DNA from: Akkermansiaceae bacterium
GTDB taxonomy: Bacteria; Verrucomicrobiota; Verrucomicrobiia; Verrucomicrobiales; Akkermansiaceae
Direction: 5' to 3'
Assembly (NCBI GenBank): GCA_903919975.1
Contig: CAIXKE010000066.1
Coordinates: 62,001 to 126,000 of the forward strand
DNA length: 64,000 bases
Shown here: positions 57,117 through 64,000 of the stretch, one piece after another
Layout of the letters: every line of letters starts with the position of its first letter
How positions within the stretch are numbered: position 1 is the first letter of the stretch
Notes under the pieces: model-generated
What the model was told of the DNA's origin: nothing
What the model saw: the letters and a program-made list of their open reading frames with translations, nothing else
The model's database searches: none
Position numbers and translations under genes: made by a program

Positions 57117-58388
57117 ATGCCCTTCCCAATCATCGAACCCCCTCCCCTACCCGGCCATACCCCGGCAGGCGGACCGACTCGCTTTGCTCCGGGCATGCCA
57201 GGCAAAATATTGTTAGGCATCATCTTCCGCGTTTGCCGCGAACTCCGCGTCTCCGATATCCAGATGCGAGCCTCCCGCCCGGTCTATATCCACACCAACA
57301 AAGGCATGGAGAAACTCGAAGCCCTTGGCATCCTCTCCCCGGCCAATATGGACGAGATCCTCAAAGAACTCATCAGCACCCGCGAAAGCGGCAGCCACGG
57401 CTTCGGCCAGGAAGACTCACTCGAGCAACGCGTCGATGAAAAAATCCGCCTCGCCATCGCCGATTTCTCGGAACGCCGGGTCTCGGATTTCTCCTGCGAT
57501 GGCGTCCTCATGGGCGATAACGGCGAACGCTCCGGCCGCCTCCGGATCCAAGCCCACCTCAGCTCCTCCGGCCTCGGCATCACCTGCCGGATCCTCAACG
57601 ATTACATCCCCGAACTGGAATCCCTCGGAATCGATCCCGATACCACCGCCACCCTCCGCCATGGCGTCCTCAAGCGCGCCGGCCTCTGCCTCGTCACCGG
57701 CCCCACCGGTTCCGGCAAATCCACCACCCTCGCCTCCCTCATCGATTGGGCTCGCCGCAACCATCCCAAACACATCGTCACCGTCGAGGATCCCATCGAA
57801 TATCAATATCCCGATGACATGGACGATCCGGATTACCCGGGCCACCGCATTCCATCGCCCAGCATCGTAACCCAACAAGAAGTCGGCCGCGACCTCCACT
57901 CCTACCGTCAAGGCCTCAAAGACGTGCTCCGCAAAGCCCCACACATCATCCTGCTCGGGGAAATCCGCGACCGCGAGGCCATGGAAACCTGCATGGAAGC
58001 CGCCCAAACCGGCCACCTGGTCCTCTCCACCCTCCACACCACCGGGGCCGTCAAAACCATCGGCCGGATCCTCGAGCTCTACCCCCGGGAAAGCCACTCC
58101 TCCGTCCTCAGCCGCCTCGCGGAAATCCTCATCTTCATCCACTCCCAAGGCCTTCTCAACGGCATCCAACGCCGCGTCCTCACCTACGAATTCCTCCAAA
58201 ACAACGACGACGCCGTCGCCAGCGCCATCGCCAACTATGATGGCGGTGCCCGCTCACTCGAAGATGTCATCCGCCGCGCAGGCAACATCGAGTGGGATAA
58301 CAACCTAAAGCGCCTCGTCCAACAAGGCCTCATCACCCCCGAAGCCTTCATCAATGCCCGCATGAACAAAAACGACGACGAAATATAA
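57117..58388 (+). CDS. pilT: PilT-like type IV pilus ATPase
   Basis: This 423-residue protein belongs to the secretion/pilus retraction ATPase family (GspE/PilT). The N-terminal PAS-like domain spans about 30-160. Walker A is GPTGSGKSTT (195-204), the Asp box VTVEDPIEYQY (221-231), Walker B HIILLGEIRDREAM (about 280-293), then the His box TGHLVLSTLHT (about 301-311). An extended Pro-rich N-terminus (1-30) precedes the domain. TQQEVGRDLHSY before the Walker B is PilT-like. It opens the pilus/secretin locus, 304 bases before the pilin gene. It may power extension or retraction. Confidence 0.92.
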   Translation: MPFPIIEPPPLPGHTPAGGPTRFAPGMPGKILLGIIFRVCRELRVSDIQMRASRPVYIHTNKGMEKLEALGILSPANMDEILKELISTRESGSHGFGQEDSLEQRVDEKIRLAIADFSERRVSDFSCDGVLMGDNGERSGRLRIQAHLSSSGLGITCRILNDYIPELESLGIDPDTTATLRHGVLKRAGLCLVTGPTGSGKSTTLASLIDWARRNHPKHIVTVEDPIEYQYPDDMDDPDYPGHRIPSPSIVTQQEVGRDLHSYRQGLKDVLRKAPHIILLGEIRDREAMETCMEAAQTGHLVLSTLHTTGAVKTIGRILELYPRESHSSVLSRLAEILIFIHSQGLLNGIQRRVLTYEFLQNNDDAVASAIANYDGGARSLEDVIRRAGNIEWDNNLKRLVQQGLITPEAFINARMNKNDDEI

Positions 58389-58692
58389 TTGAAACTTTAT
58401 TCTTGAAATTTAAAAAATTAAGAAATAGAGATAAATAACGGCTTAAATCGATTTTCCATATCCCACCTGTTTCCATCCTCTCACCACCCAATCTCCAACC
58501 CGAAGTCTTCCAAATCTTACTTTTCCTGACTTTAAGACCTTCGACCTTAAGACCCTCTTCCCCAATAACTTTTCCCTAACCCTCTCCGAGACTACCCAAC
58601 GACCCCGAAGACCTCAACCCCTTCCAAATCGCCAACCAGTCTCACTCCGACAAAAAACACCAACCATTGATTAAAATAATAGAAATAAAATT
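58389..58692. promoter_or_regulatory. Leader region of the pilin gene
   Basis: A 304-base non-coding stretch, AT-rich near the PilT-like stop and pyrimidine-rich in the middle, with echoes of the leader repeats (58541-58560). An AT-rich part lies just before the pilin ATG (about 58670-58692). I see no gene. Confidence 0.4.
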
Positions 58693-59088
58693 ATGAAAAC
58701 CAACACACTGACCCAAAAGCGCAAAGCCGGTATGACCCTCCTCGAATTGACGGTCGTCATCCTCGTCTTGCTCTCTCTGATCTCGATCCTCTTCGTTGGC
58801 GCACGCGCTTGGAAAAAGGGTTCCGACCGTGCCGGTTGCATCCTGAACATCCGCAACGTGCAACAAGCCGTCCGCGGTTACATGAACATGCACCCTGAAG
58901 TTACCACAGTTCCTGCGAATACTCTGATTTATGGAACCGACCCAGCCAATTTCATGAAAACCCCAACTTGCCCCGCTGGCGGATCATATACCTATAATTC
59001 CGCTAGCGCAGACGCTGGATACATATTCCTCACCTGCAGTTTGTCTGCCACTGAAGAACACGCGCCTGCTGCTACCGACACTTGGTAA
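58693..59088 (+). CDS. Type IV pilin/pseudopilin
   Basis: This 131-residue protein is a prepilin. The leader MKTNTLTQKRKAG ends with the prepilin peptidase site before MTLLELTVVILVLLSLISIL, with Glu at mature position 5 and the hydrophobic assembly helix after it. The globular part has two Cys residues late (PTC and LTC) that may form a disulfide. Position between the PilT-like ATPase and the GspL/PilM-like protein marks it as the major or a minor pilin of this locus. In Akkermansia, a pilin in the corresponding order belongs to the Amuc_1098-1102 cluster. Confidence 0.9.
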   Translation: MKTNTLTQKRKAGMTLLELTVVILVLLSLISILFVGARAWKKGSDRAGCILNIRNVQQAVRGYMNMHPEVTTVPANTLIYGTDPANFMKTPTCPAGGSYTYNSASADAGYIFLTCSLSATEEHAPAATDTW

Positions 59089-59218
59089 GCATTCCACGCT
59101 CTGATGAAAAAATCCACGGCCCGCTTGCTCACCGCGGGCGGGCCGTTTCCCTAGCGAAAAAAACACTTTTCTCCTGGATCCCCCCCGTCCTCCATGAACT
59201 CTCACACATTCCAGTTCC

Positions 59219-60991
59219 TTGGCTCATATCCAACATCCGGCATCCCTCAATGCCTTGCAAAAATACCGGCAAGCCCGCACCATTCTGCGGCAAACTTCCC
59301 GCGCTAGCAATCCGGCATGGTATCAGGACGCTCTTAATCTGAATTTCCAGCTCCACCTCCGCCCGGACGGCTCTCAGATTTCCTGTTTCTACTTCAATCA
59401 CAAGAAAGCCCAATGGACCGCGGGCCCTTCCCTCACCGATGACATCCTTCGCGATGCATCCAAACTCGAGGCTTCCCTGACGGAGATCCTCAAATATGCC
59501 CGCGCAGATAAAAATACCTCGCTCGGTGTAATCCTTCACATCGCCGACGAATTCGCGACTACGGAGCTGAAACGTGAACTCAACAACCCAGCGGCTCTTC
59601 CCGAACTCCGCGAAACCGCCACTCACAATCCCGCTTCGATCATCGAGGATGCTTCAATCTCAGCCGATCAAGCCTCTTGGCGCGTGCTACCCTACCCCGC
59701 CGCAGGTGCCGAGGTCATGGCTACCGCTGTGACAATCAGCCTGAAATACGCCGATCTCCTCACAACCTTCCGCCATGCCGGCGAAAAAGCCAATTTCCCC
59801 GTCATCACCAAAGCACTTAGCGCGCCTTTGGTCGCCATGATAGGACTTCCTCAATTGCTGAAATTCACTCCAGGCAAAGCTTTCGTCGCAGTCCTCCAAT
59901 ATGACTGGTTCACCGCGCTGGCATTCTTCAATGAACATGCCGATCTGCGCCTCATCCGCACCCTCCAACACCAAAGCCACGGACTACCGGAACGATCACG
60001 CCGCCGCGCCATCGCGACCTCCAGCGCCGCTCTCGAATTCGTCGATCCCGATCTTTTCATCATGCCCTTGAGCATGAATGCAGACTCCGAACTTGAAGAG
60101 AATCTCAGCCTCGCCTTCTCCACCTCCCGCGTGGAGGTCGTAAAACCAACACCAATCGATGGAATCCCGTCCTGGTGCCCGGAGCCTGCGATTGCCGCTA
60201 TTTCAACCTCGAATGAGTCGCAACCCATCAGCACGACCTTCACCATACTCCGCTCAGAAAAGTGGGCTCTTCAGGACTTCCTTCCTAGCCGCCAAGAAGC
60301 AATCGAGACTTATCCCAGACGCTCGGAAATGCGCTTGCTCAGCCTACTCCGGCTTGCACGAGCTGCCATCTTGGTCTTCACCTTCCTCGGCATCGCTTAT
60401 TTCGCATGGGGCATGCTAAACATCGCCCGCCAACCGGAGTGGTCCTTCAATCTCTTCGAGGCGGAGATGCTCAAAGGCCGTTTGGCCTCTCTCACGGTGG
60501 AACGCCAAAAAGCCGCCCACTGGGACAACCTGCTCGAGGATCGCTCCAAGGTCTGGACCTCCATGGAGTGGCTATCTCGCTTGTTCCCCGAAAATGGCGG
60601 AATGCTGATAAAAGGTTACTCCCACTCCGCCAGACCCGATAACAACGCTGGTCAAGCGAAAGTCGGCTTCGTCAAGGAATGGAAAATCTCCGGCTTCGCC
60701 CGCGATGAGGCACTCACAACCCTCAACAAACTCAACACTCGGGATGGCATCAATGCCCACTTCGCCTCAGTCGCACGCGCCACCCACAACTCGGCCTTTG
60801 ATCCCGCCATCGGCAACCGCAGCATCTCCGTGAACGTCCGAACTCAGGAAAACAGCTCCTTCAAACCTGTCGCCCCAGAAGATTTGAGTGTCGCAGACAC
60901 CTCTACCTACCCCTACACCTTCGACCTCACCATCACCCAGCGCTTCGAAGCCACCGACCCCATGGCCCTAACCGTCCCCAAAGCCCCTTAA
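59219..60991 (+). CDS. GspL/PilM-like single-pass protein of the pilus locus
   Basis: This 590-residue protein has a cytoplasmic N-terminal part of about 380 residues, one membrane segment (AAILVFTFLGIAYFAWGML, about 381-399) and a periplasmic domain of about 190 residues with MEWLSRLFPENGGMLIKGYS. That topology fits GspL/PilM-N fusions that link the ATPase to the periplasmic assembly. I chose the TTG at 59219 because an in-frame TGA at 59195-59197 rules out earlier starts and the next ATG is far inside. The pilin gene ends 130 bases upstream. By gene order it corresponds to Amuc_1101 in Akkermansia; this is inference from order. Confidence 0.7.
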   Translation: MAHIQHPASLNALQKYRQARTILRQTSRASNPAWYQDALNLNFQLHLRPDGSQISCFYFNHKKAQWTAGPSLTDDILRDASKLEASLTEILKYARADKNTSLGVILHIADEFATTELKRELNNPAALPELRETATHNPASIIEDASISADQASWRVLPYPAAGAEVMATAVTISLKYADLLTTFRHAGEKANFPVITKALSAPLVAMIGLPQLLKFTPGKAFVAVLQYDWFTALAFFNEHADLRLIRTLQHQSHGLPERSRRRAIATSSAALEFVDPDLFIMPLSMNADSELEENLSLAFSTSRVEVVKPTPIDGIPSWCPEPAIAAISTSNESQPISTTFTILRSEKWALQDFLPSRQEAIETYPRRSEMRLLSLLRLARAAILVFTFLGIAYFAWGMLNIARQPEWSFNLFEAEMLKGRLASLTVERQKAAHWDNLLEDRSKVWTSMEWLSRLFPENGGMLIKGYSHSARPDNNAGQAKVGFVKEWKISGFARDEALTTLNKLNTRDGINAHFASVARATHNSAFDPAIGNRSISVNVRTQENSSFKPVAPEDLSVADTSTYPYTFDLTITQRFEATDPMALTVPKAP

Positions 60992-61009
60992 ATATTGATA
61001 GGAGATCGT

Positions 61010-61219
61010 AGATAGAAGATCGCAGATAAATCCCCAAATCTCCTCCTCTTCAATCAAAAATCAAAAATCGACACTCAATCTCTTCCTCTTCCTCATTCCA
61101 CCTTCGACCTTCAGACCTTCAGACCTTCAGACCGCGCAGCGTCTTCTCTTCCTCTTCTCTTCCTCTTCCTCTTCCTCTTCCTCTTCTCTGCTCACTGCTC
61201 ACTGATCACTGATCACTTC
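61010..61219. repeat. Repeat-rich leader before the PilO-like gene
   Basis: Several short tandem arrays follow each other: AGATCGT/AGATAGA/AGATCGC/AGATAAA (7-base period, near 61012-61040), AATCAAA units (near 61056-61071), ACCTTCAG units (8-base period, 61108-61131), CTCTTC units, and TCACTGC, TCACTGA, TCACTGA, TCACTTC at 61192-61219. A 30-base segment (61117-61146) is identical to 57007-57036. The array ends 14 bases before the ATG. Confidence 0.85.
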
Positions 61220-61233
61220 TCCTCTTTTCTCCC

Positions 61234-61770
61234 ATGCACCTCTACCGCCAATCTATCATCATCTTTGGAGCCGTGCTGCCTATTTTTATTGCTGCAGCCC
61301 TCATCGGTGTTGCCTCAATGCTGAAATCCAAAATGACCCTCTCGTTCGATAATAAAGTGGCCACTCACAAATCCTTCCAGATAACCAGTCGAGACACCCG
61401 CGCAATCGAAACTCAAGTCATCGGACAACGCGTGCACTTGGAACGCTGGAAACAACAACTCTCCGAAGAAACCTCCAGCACCGTAGCCAGCAATCTCAGG
61501 GAAATCTCCGAGAAACTTCCCAGCAAGGAAATCCAGCAAACCGCCTTCGAACGGCCAAGCGGCAGCGGTGGCTTCGGTGCCGCATCCGCCCAAAAATCCT
61601 CGCAAATCCGCATCGCCTTCCGCGGCACCTACCGCACCCTCCAGAGCGCCTTCTTCGGATTGGAAACCCGCATGCCCCAACTCCAACTCCAAGATATCAA
61701 GATTGAGCCCATCGCTACCAACCCCTCCCTCATGAATCTCCAGGTCACCTACACCGCATGGGAAAATTAA
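61234..61770 (+). CDS. PilO-like single-pass periplasmic protein
   Basis: This 178-residue protein has an N-terminal membrane anchor (IIIFGAVLPIFIAAALIGVA, about 8-27), a coiled-coil stretch (about 50-100) and a small alpha/beta domain (SSQIRIAFRGTYRTLQSAFF ... IEPIATNPSLMNLQVTYTAW). That matches PilO/GspM-type alignment proteins. The gene order (PilM-like before it, a small periplasmic gene and secretin after) supports it. By position it is the counterpart of Amuc_1100, but it is much shorter than the 317-residue Amuc_1100, so equivalence is uncertain. Confidence 0.7.
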   Translation: MHLYRQSIIIFGAVLPIFIAAALIGVASMLKSKMTLSFDNKVATHKSFQITSRDTRAIETQVIGQRVHLERWKQQLSEETSSTVASNLREISEKLPSKEIQQTAFERPSGSGGFGAASAQKSSQIRIAFRGTYRTLQSAFFGLETRMPQLQLQDIKIEPIATNPSLMNLQVTYTAWEN

Positions 61771-61929
61771 ACAAAAACCCCGGGCATCCCTCCCAATAAT
61801 AAACCCAAATGAACACAGCCAACATCAATCCATATCCTTCTTTATCTGTGCCGATCTGTGTTCATCTGTGGTTGAAAAATTCTTAACTTCTCAGCATAGG
61901 CGCCTCGCCCACTACCAAGCCTCTCCATT

Positions 61930-62640
61930 ATGATCCACTCCAGCCTCATCACCACCCACACCGCGCTTTCCCCAAAGCCCGCGGCGCTCTTGTGCATGAT
62001 GGCTCTTCTCTCCAGCCTCCCAGCCAACGCCGCCCCCCCACAAACAAATCCCAAAGCCGCCCCTGTCTTACCGGCCATGGCGCCTCCCGCAATCTCCACC
62101 GTGCTCAGCGAAAGACCGTCACGCTATATCAGCCCGGAGGACCTACAAGCCTACACCCAAAGCGTTTCCCTCACATTCTCAATAAAAAATCGCGTCACCG
62201 ATCCATTCGGCCAACAACAAAATCCGGATGCCAAACCCCTCATCAAACCCACCCTCGTCAACCCCACTCGCAAAACCACACTGCCCTCTCAAATCACACC
62301 CTTCGCTGAGATCGTCCGCCGCATTCGCGTCACCACAGTCATGCCCGCAGACCGCCAATTCCTAGTTGATGACCGCTCATTCAAACAAGGCGATCGCTTC
62401 CCCATGAAGTTCCGCAGCGGTCGCAGCATCAACGTCGAAATTACCGCTGTAAGCTCCAGAGAAATATCCTTCCGCAACCTCGAAAGCAGCGAAACCGCAT
62501 CTCTCAAGCTCAACCTCATGCCTGCCGGCATGACCCCGGGCAACAGCAAAATCACCGCGCCCGGAATGGTCCCTCAAAACGCAAACTCGCCGCTTGATAT
62601 CGAACCCGCTAACTCCCCTGGCGACAATTCCCTGAACTAA
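61930..62640 (+). CDS. Small exported protein of the secretin locus (GspC/PilP-like)
   Basis: This 236-residue protein has a signal peptide-like N-terminus (hydrophobic AALLCMMALLSSLPANA, about 18-34), a Pro-rich linker (about 35-60), and a C-terminal beta-rich domain with RQFLVDDRSFKQGDRFPMKF and NVEITAVSSREISFRNLES, similar to the beta-fold of PilP/GspC-type pilotin-associated domains. It lies 15 bases before the secretin. By order it is the counterpart of Amuc_1099. No catalytic motif is seen. Confidence 0.6.
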   Translation: MIHSSLITTHTALSPKPAALLCMMALLSSLPANAAPPQTNPKAAPVLPAMAPPAISTVLSERPSRYISPEDLQAYTQSVSLTFSIKNRVTDPFGQQQNPDAKPLIKPTLVNPTRKTTLPSQITPFAEIVRRIRVTTVMPADRQFLVDDRSFKQGDRFPMKFRSGRSINVEITAVSSREISFRNLESSETASLKLNLMPAGMTPGNSKITAPGMVPQNANSPLDIEPANSPGDNSLN

Positions 62641-62655
62641 ACATTTTCCACCATC

Positions 62656-64000
62656 ATGAAAGCCGCCCGACTCCCTATCGTCCTCGCCGTAGCCCTAGCT
62701 GCCGGATCCCTTTATGCCCAAAACCCGGCGGGTGTTCTCATCGAACCTGTCGATGCAACCACCAAGGAACGCCAGGAATTGGCTGAGCCGCCCGCCAAAG
62801 ACATCCCCAGCGCCCTCCCTGAAGCCACAGGCGCGGATCCAGCGGGCCAGCCTCCCGCTACCGACATCCCCGCAGATCAAGCTCCCGTGCCCGCTGCTCC
62901 CGCAACACCGGTTGCAGGACAACAGGAAATGCAGAAATCCGAAGAAGGATTCATCATCAAAGATGCAGGCCTCAATGACATCTTCCAATTCCTCGCCAAA
63001 GCCGCCGGTCGCCAATATTTCCACAACGCCAAAATCGCCGGCCCCGAATTCCTCGTAACCGGACACCTCAATGAAGGCAATCCTCTCGAACAAATGGAGG
63101 AACTCGCCTTCATGTACGGCCTCTCACTCCACACCAAAGGCAACACGATCTACGCCCTCACTTCCGCCCAACTCGCCCAACTTCCCAGCGCCGAATTCCA
63201 CTACCAACTCCGCTACCTCCGCCCCACCGACATGGAGCAAATCAAGGAACTCATCAAACCGATGCTCAGCCCCGGCAGCGGCATCGTGAACTTCGAACCA
63301 AAAACCAATACCATCATCATCATCGATTCCGCTCACCGCATCGAACAAGCGCGAGATCTCCTCCACGGCATCGACAAAGCCAAAGGACAAATTATCGTCG
63401 AAACCAAAATCCTCCGAGTCAACAGCGGCGCGGCCGAACGCACAGGCGTCAACTGGTCCAGTTCGCTCGGCAAGGACGGAACAAGCCTCAGGGTCATTCG
63501 CGATCTCAACTCGGTGTTCGGATTAGATACCCCCATTATTACTGCCGCGGAAGGCGAGGCTTCAACCTCCAGCCAAAATCTAGTCCTCTCTCCCCTCCAA
63601 CTCACCGGCGTCCTCCGCGCCCTCGCCGAAGGCGGACTCGCCAGCCAAGTTTCCAACCCCACCCTCATCACCGAAGACAACGAACAAGCCACCATCTCCA
63701 TCATCGACCGCGTTCCCATCATCACCACGACGACCACAGCCACCGCCAGCGAATTTCCCACCGTCACCGAAGAAGTCCGCTACAAGATCGATACCAGCGA
63801 CAAGTCCATCGATACCGACCCCGATAAACACCGTGAAATCGGCATCTCGCTTGTCGTCACACCCACCGTGCTCCCCGATGGCACCGTCCGCATGAAAATG
63901 CGCCCACGTTCCGCCCAGATTGTCGAGAAAATCAAAAGCATCACCGGCAACGAATATCCTCGGGTCACCGAATCGATGATCGAAACCCTAGCCCGCGTTC
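62656..64000 (+). CDS. Secretin (GspD/PilQ-like), 5' part
   Basis: This frame runs from the ATG at 62656 off the right edge (448 complete codons). The protein starts with a signal peptide (ARLPIVLAVALAAGSLYAQ), has a Pro/Ala-rich stretch, then N-domains (GFIIKDAGLNDIFQFLAKAA; YQLRYLRPTDMEQIKELIKP; IIIIDSAHRIEQARDLL) and enters the secretin core (GQIIVETKILRVNSGAAERT; LVLSPLQLTGVLRALAEGGL; SQVSNPTLITEDNEQATISI). It forms the outer-membrane channel of the locus. The C-terminal part is outside the window. Confidence 0.93.
   Translation, partial: MKAARLPIVLAVALAAGSLYAQNPAGVLIEPVDATTKERQELAEPPAKDIPSALPEATGADPAGQPPATDIPADQAPVPAAPATPVAGQQEMQKSEEGFIIKDAGLNDIFQFLAKAAGRQYFHNAKIAGPEFLVTGHLNEGNPLEQMEELAFMYGLSLHTKGNTIYALTSAQLAQLPSAEFHYQLRYLRPTDMEQIKELIKPMLSPGSGIVNFEPKTNTIIIIDSAHRIEQARDLLHGIDKAKGQIIVETKILRVNSGAAERTGVNWSSSLGKDGTSLRVIRDLNSVFGLDTPIITAAEGEASTSSQNLVLSPLQLTGVLRALAEGGLASQVSNPTLITEDNEQATISIIDRVPIITTTTTATASEFPTVTEEVRYKIDTSDKSIDTDPDKHREIGISLVVTPTVLPDGTVRMKMRPRSAQIVEKIKSITGNEYPRVTESMIETLARV

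Overview
The window reads as a chromosomal segment of a member of the Verrucomicrobiota, most likely close to Verrucomicrobiaceae/Akkermansiaceae. This placement is inference from gene content: a compact pilus/secretion locus ordered PilT-like ATPase, pilin, PilM/GspL-like, PilO-like, small periplasmic protein, secretin; a DUF6786-type protein; large secreted proteins with Ig-like, InlB-type or cyclophilin domains; and a sugar-processing cluster mixing ThuA, TIM-barrel isomerases and a Gfo/Idh/MocA oxidoreductase. No rRNA is present to settle the taxonomy.

Layout. 1-9.7 kb: 3' end of metG, then a co-directional sugar-metabolism cluster (ThuA, two TIM-barrel isomerase-like proteins, a mutarotase-like protein, a large cupin, a Gfo/Idh oxidoreductase) and a convergent DUF6786 gene. 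9.95-19.27 kb: an accessory stretch bounded by tRNA-Gln(TTG) and tRNA-Thr(CGT). It holds decayed recombinase-like and Fic-type C-terminal fragments, a two-gene unit of a double-AAA+ ATPase plus a TPR-like partner, an intact VapBC module, two decayed toxin-antitoxin modules, a WYL regulator and a small membrane protein. 19.6-31.4 kb: a secreted cyclophilin-domain protein, a 1760-residue Ala/Glu-rich coiled-coil protein ending in a GYF-like domain, and, divergently, a secreted 1035-residue coiled-coil/TPR protein overlapping a lipoprotein gene. 31.4-37.8 kb: N-formylglutamate amidohydrolase-like gene, sppA, a shortened YiiX-like gene, a DUF2271-type secreted protein and apbE.

38.0-44.1 kb is an assimilatory sulfur cluster (cysJ, cysI, cysH, an unusual KH-domain protein, cysK), which together would convert PAPS to sulfite, sulfide and cysteine. 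44.1-48.8 kb groups three polyphosphate genes (ppk1, ppx/gppA-like, ppk2). 48.9-54.3 kb carries rsmB, a MITE-like inverted-repeat element, a J-domain protein, purF and purM. 54.5-57.0 kb holds an ABC ATPase/permease pair and a His-rich exported protein. 57.1-64.0 kb is the pilus/secretin locus, which runs off the right edge.

The most distinctive non-coding signal is a set of intergenic short tandem repeats, mostly with a strict 7-base period but different unit sequences. Several end only 1-14 bases before start codons, where a Shine-Dalgarno sequence would be expected. The best candidates for new biology are these heptamer leaders, the AAA+/TPR pair in the tRNA-bounded island, the coiled-coil giants, the KH gene inside the cys cluster, and the pilus/secretin locus.
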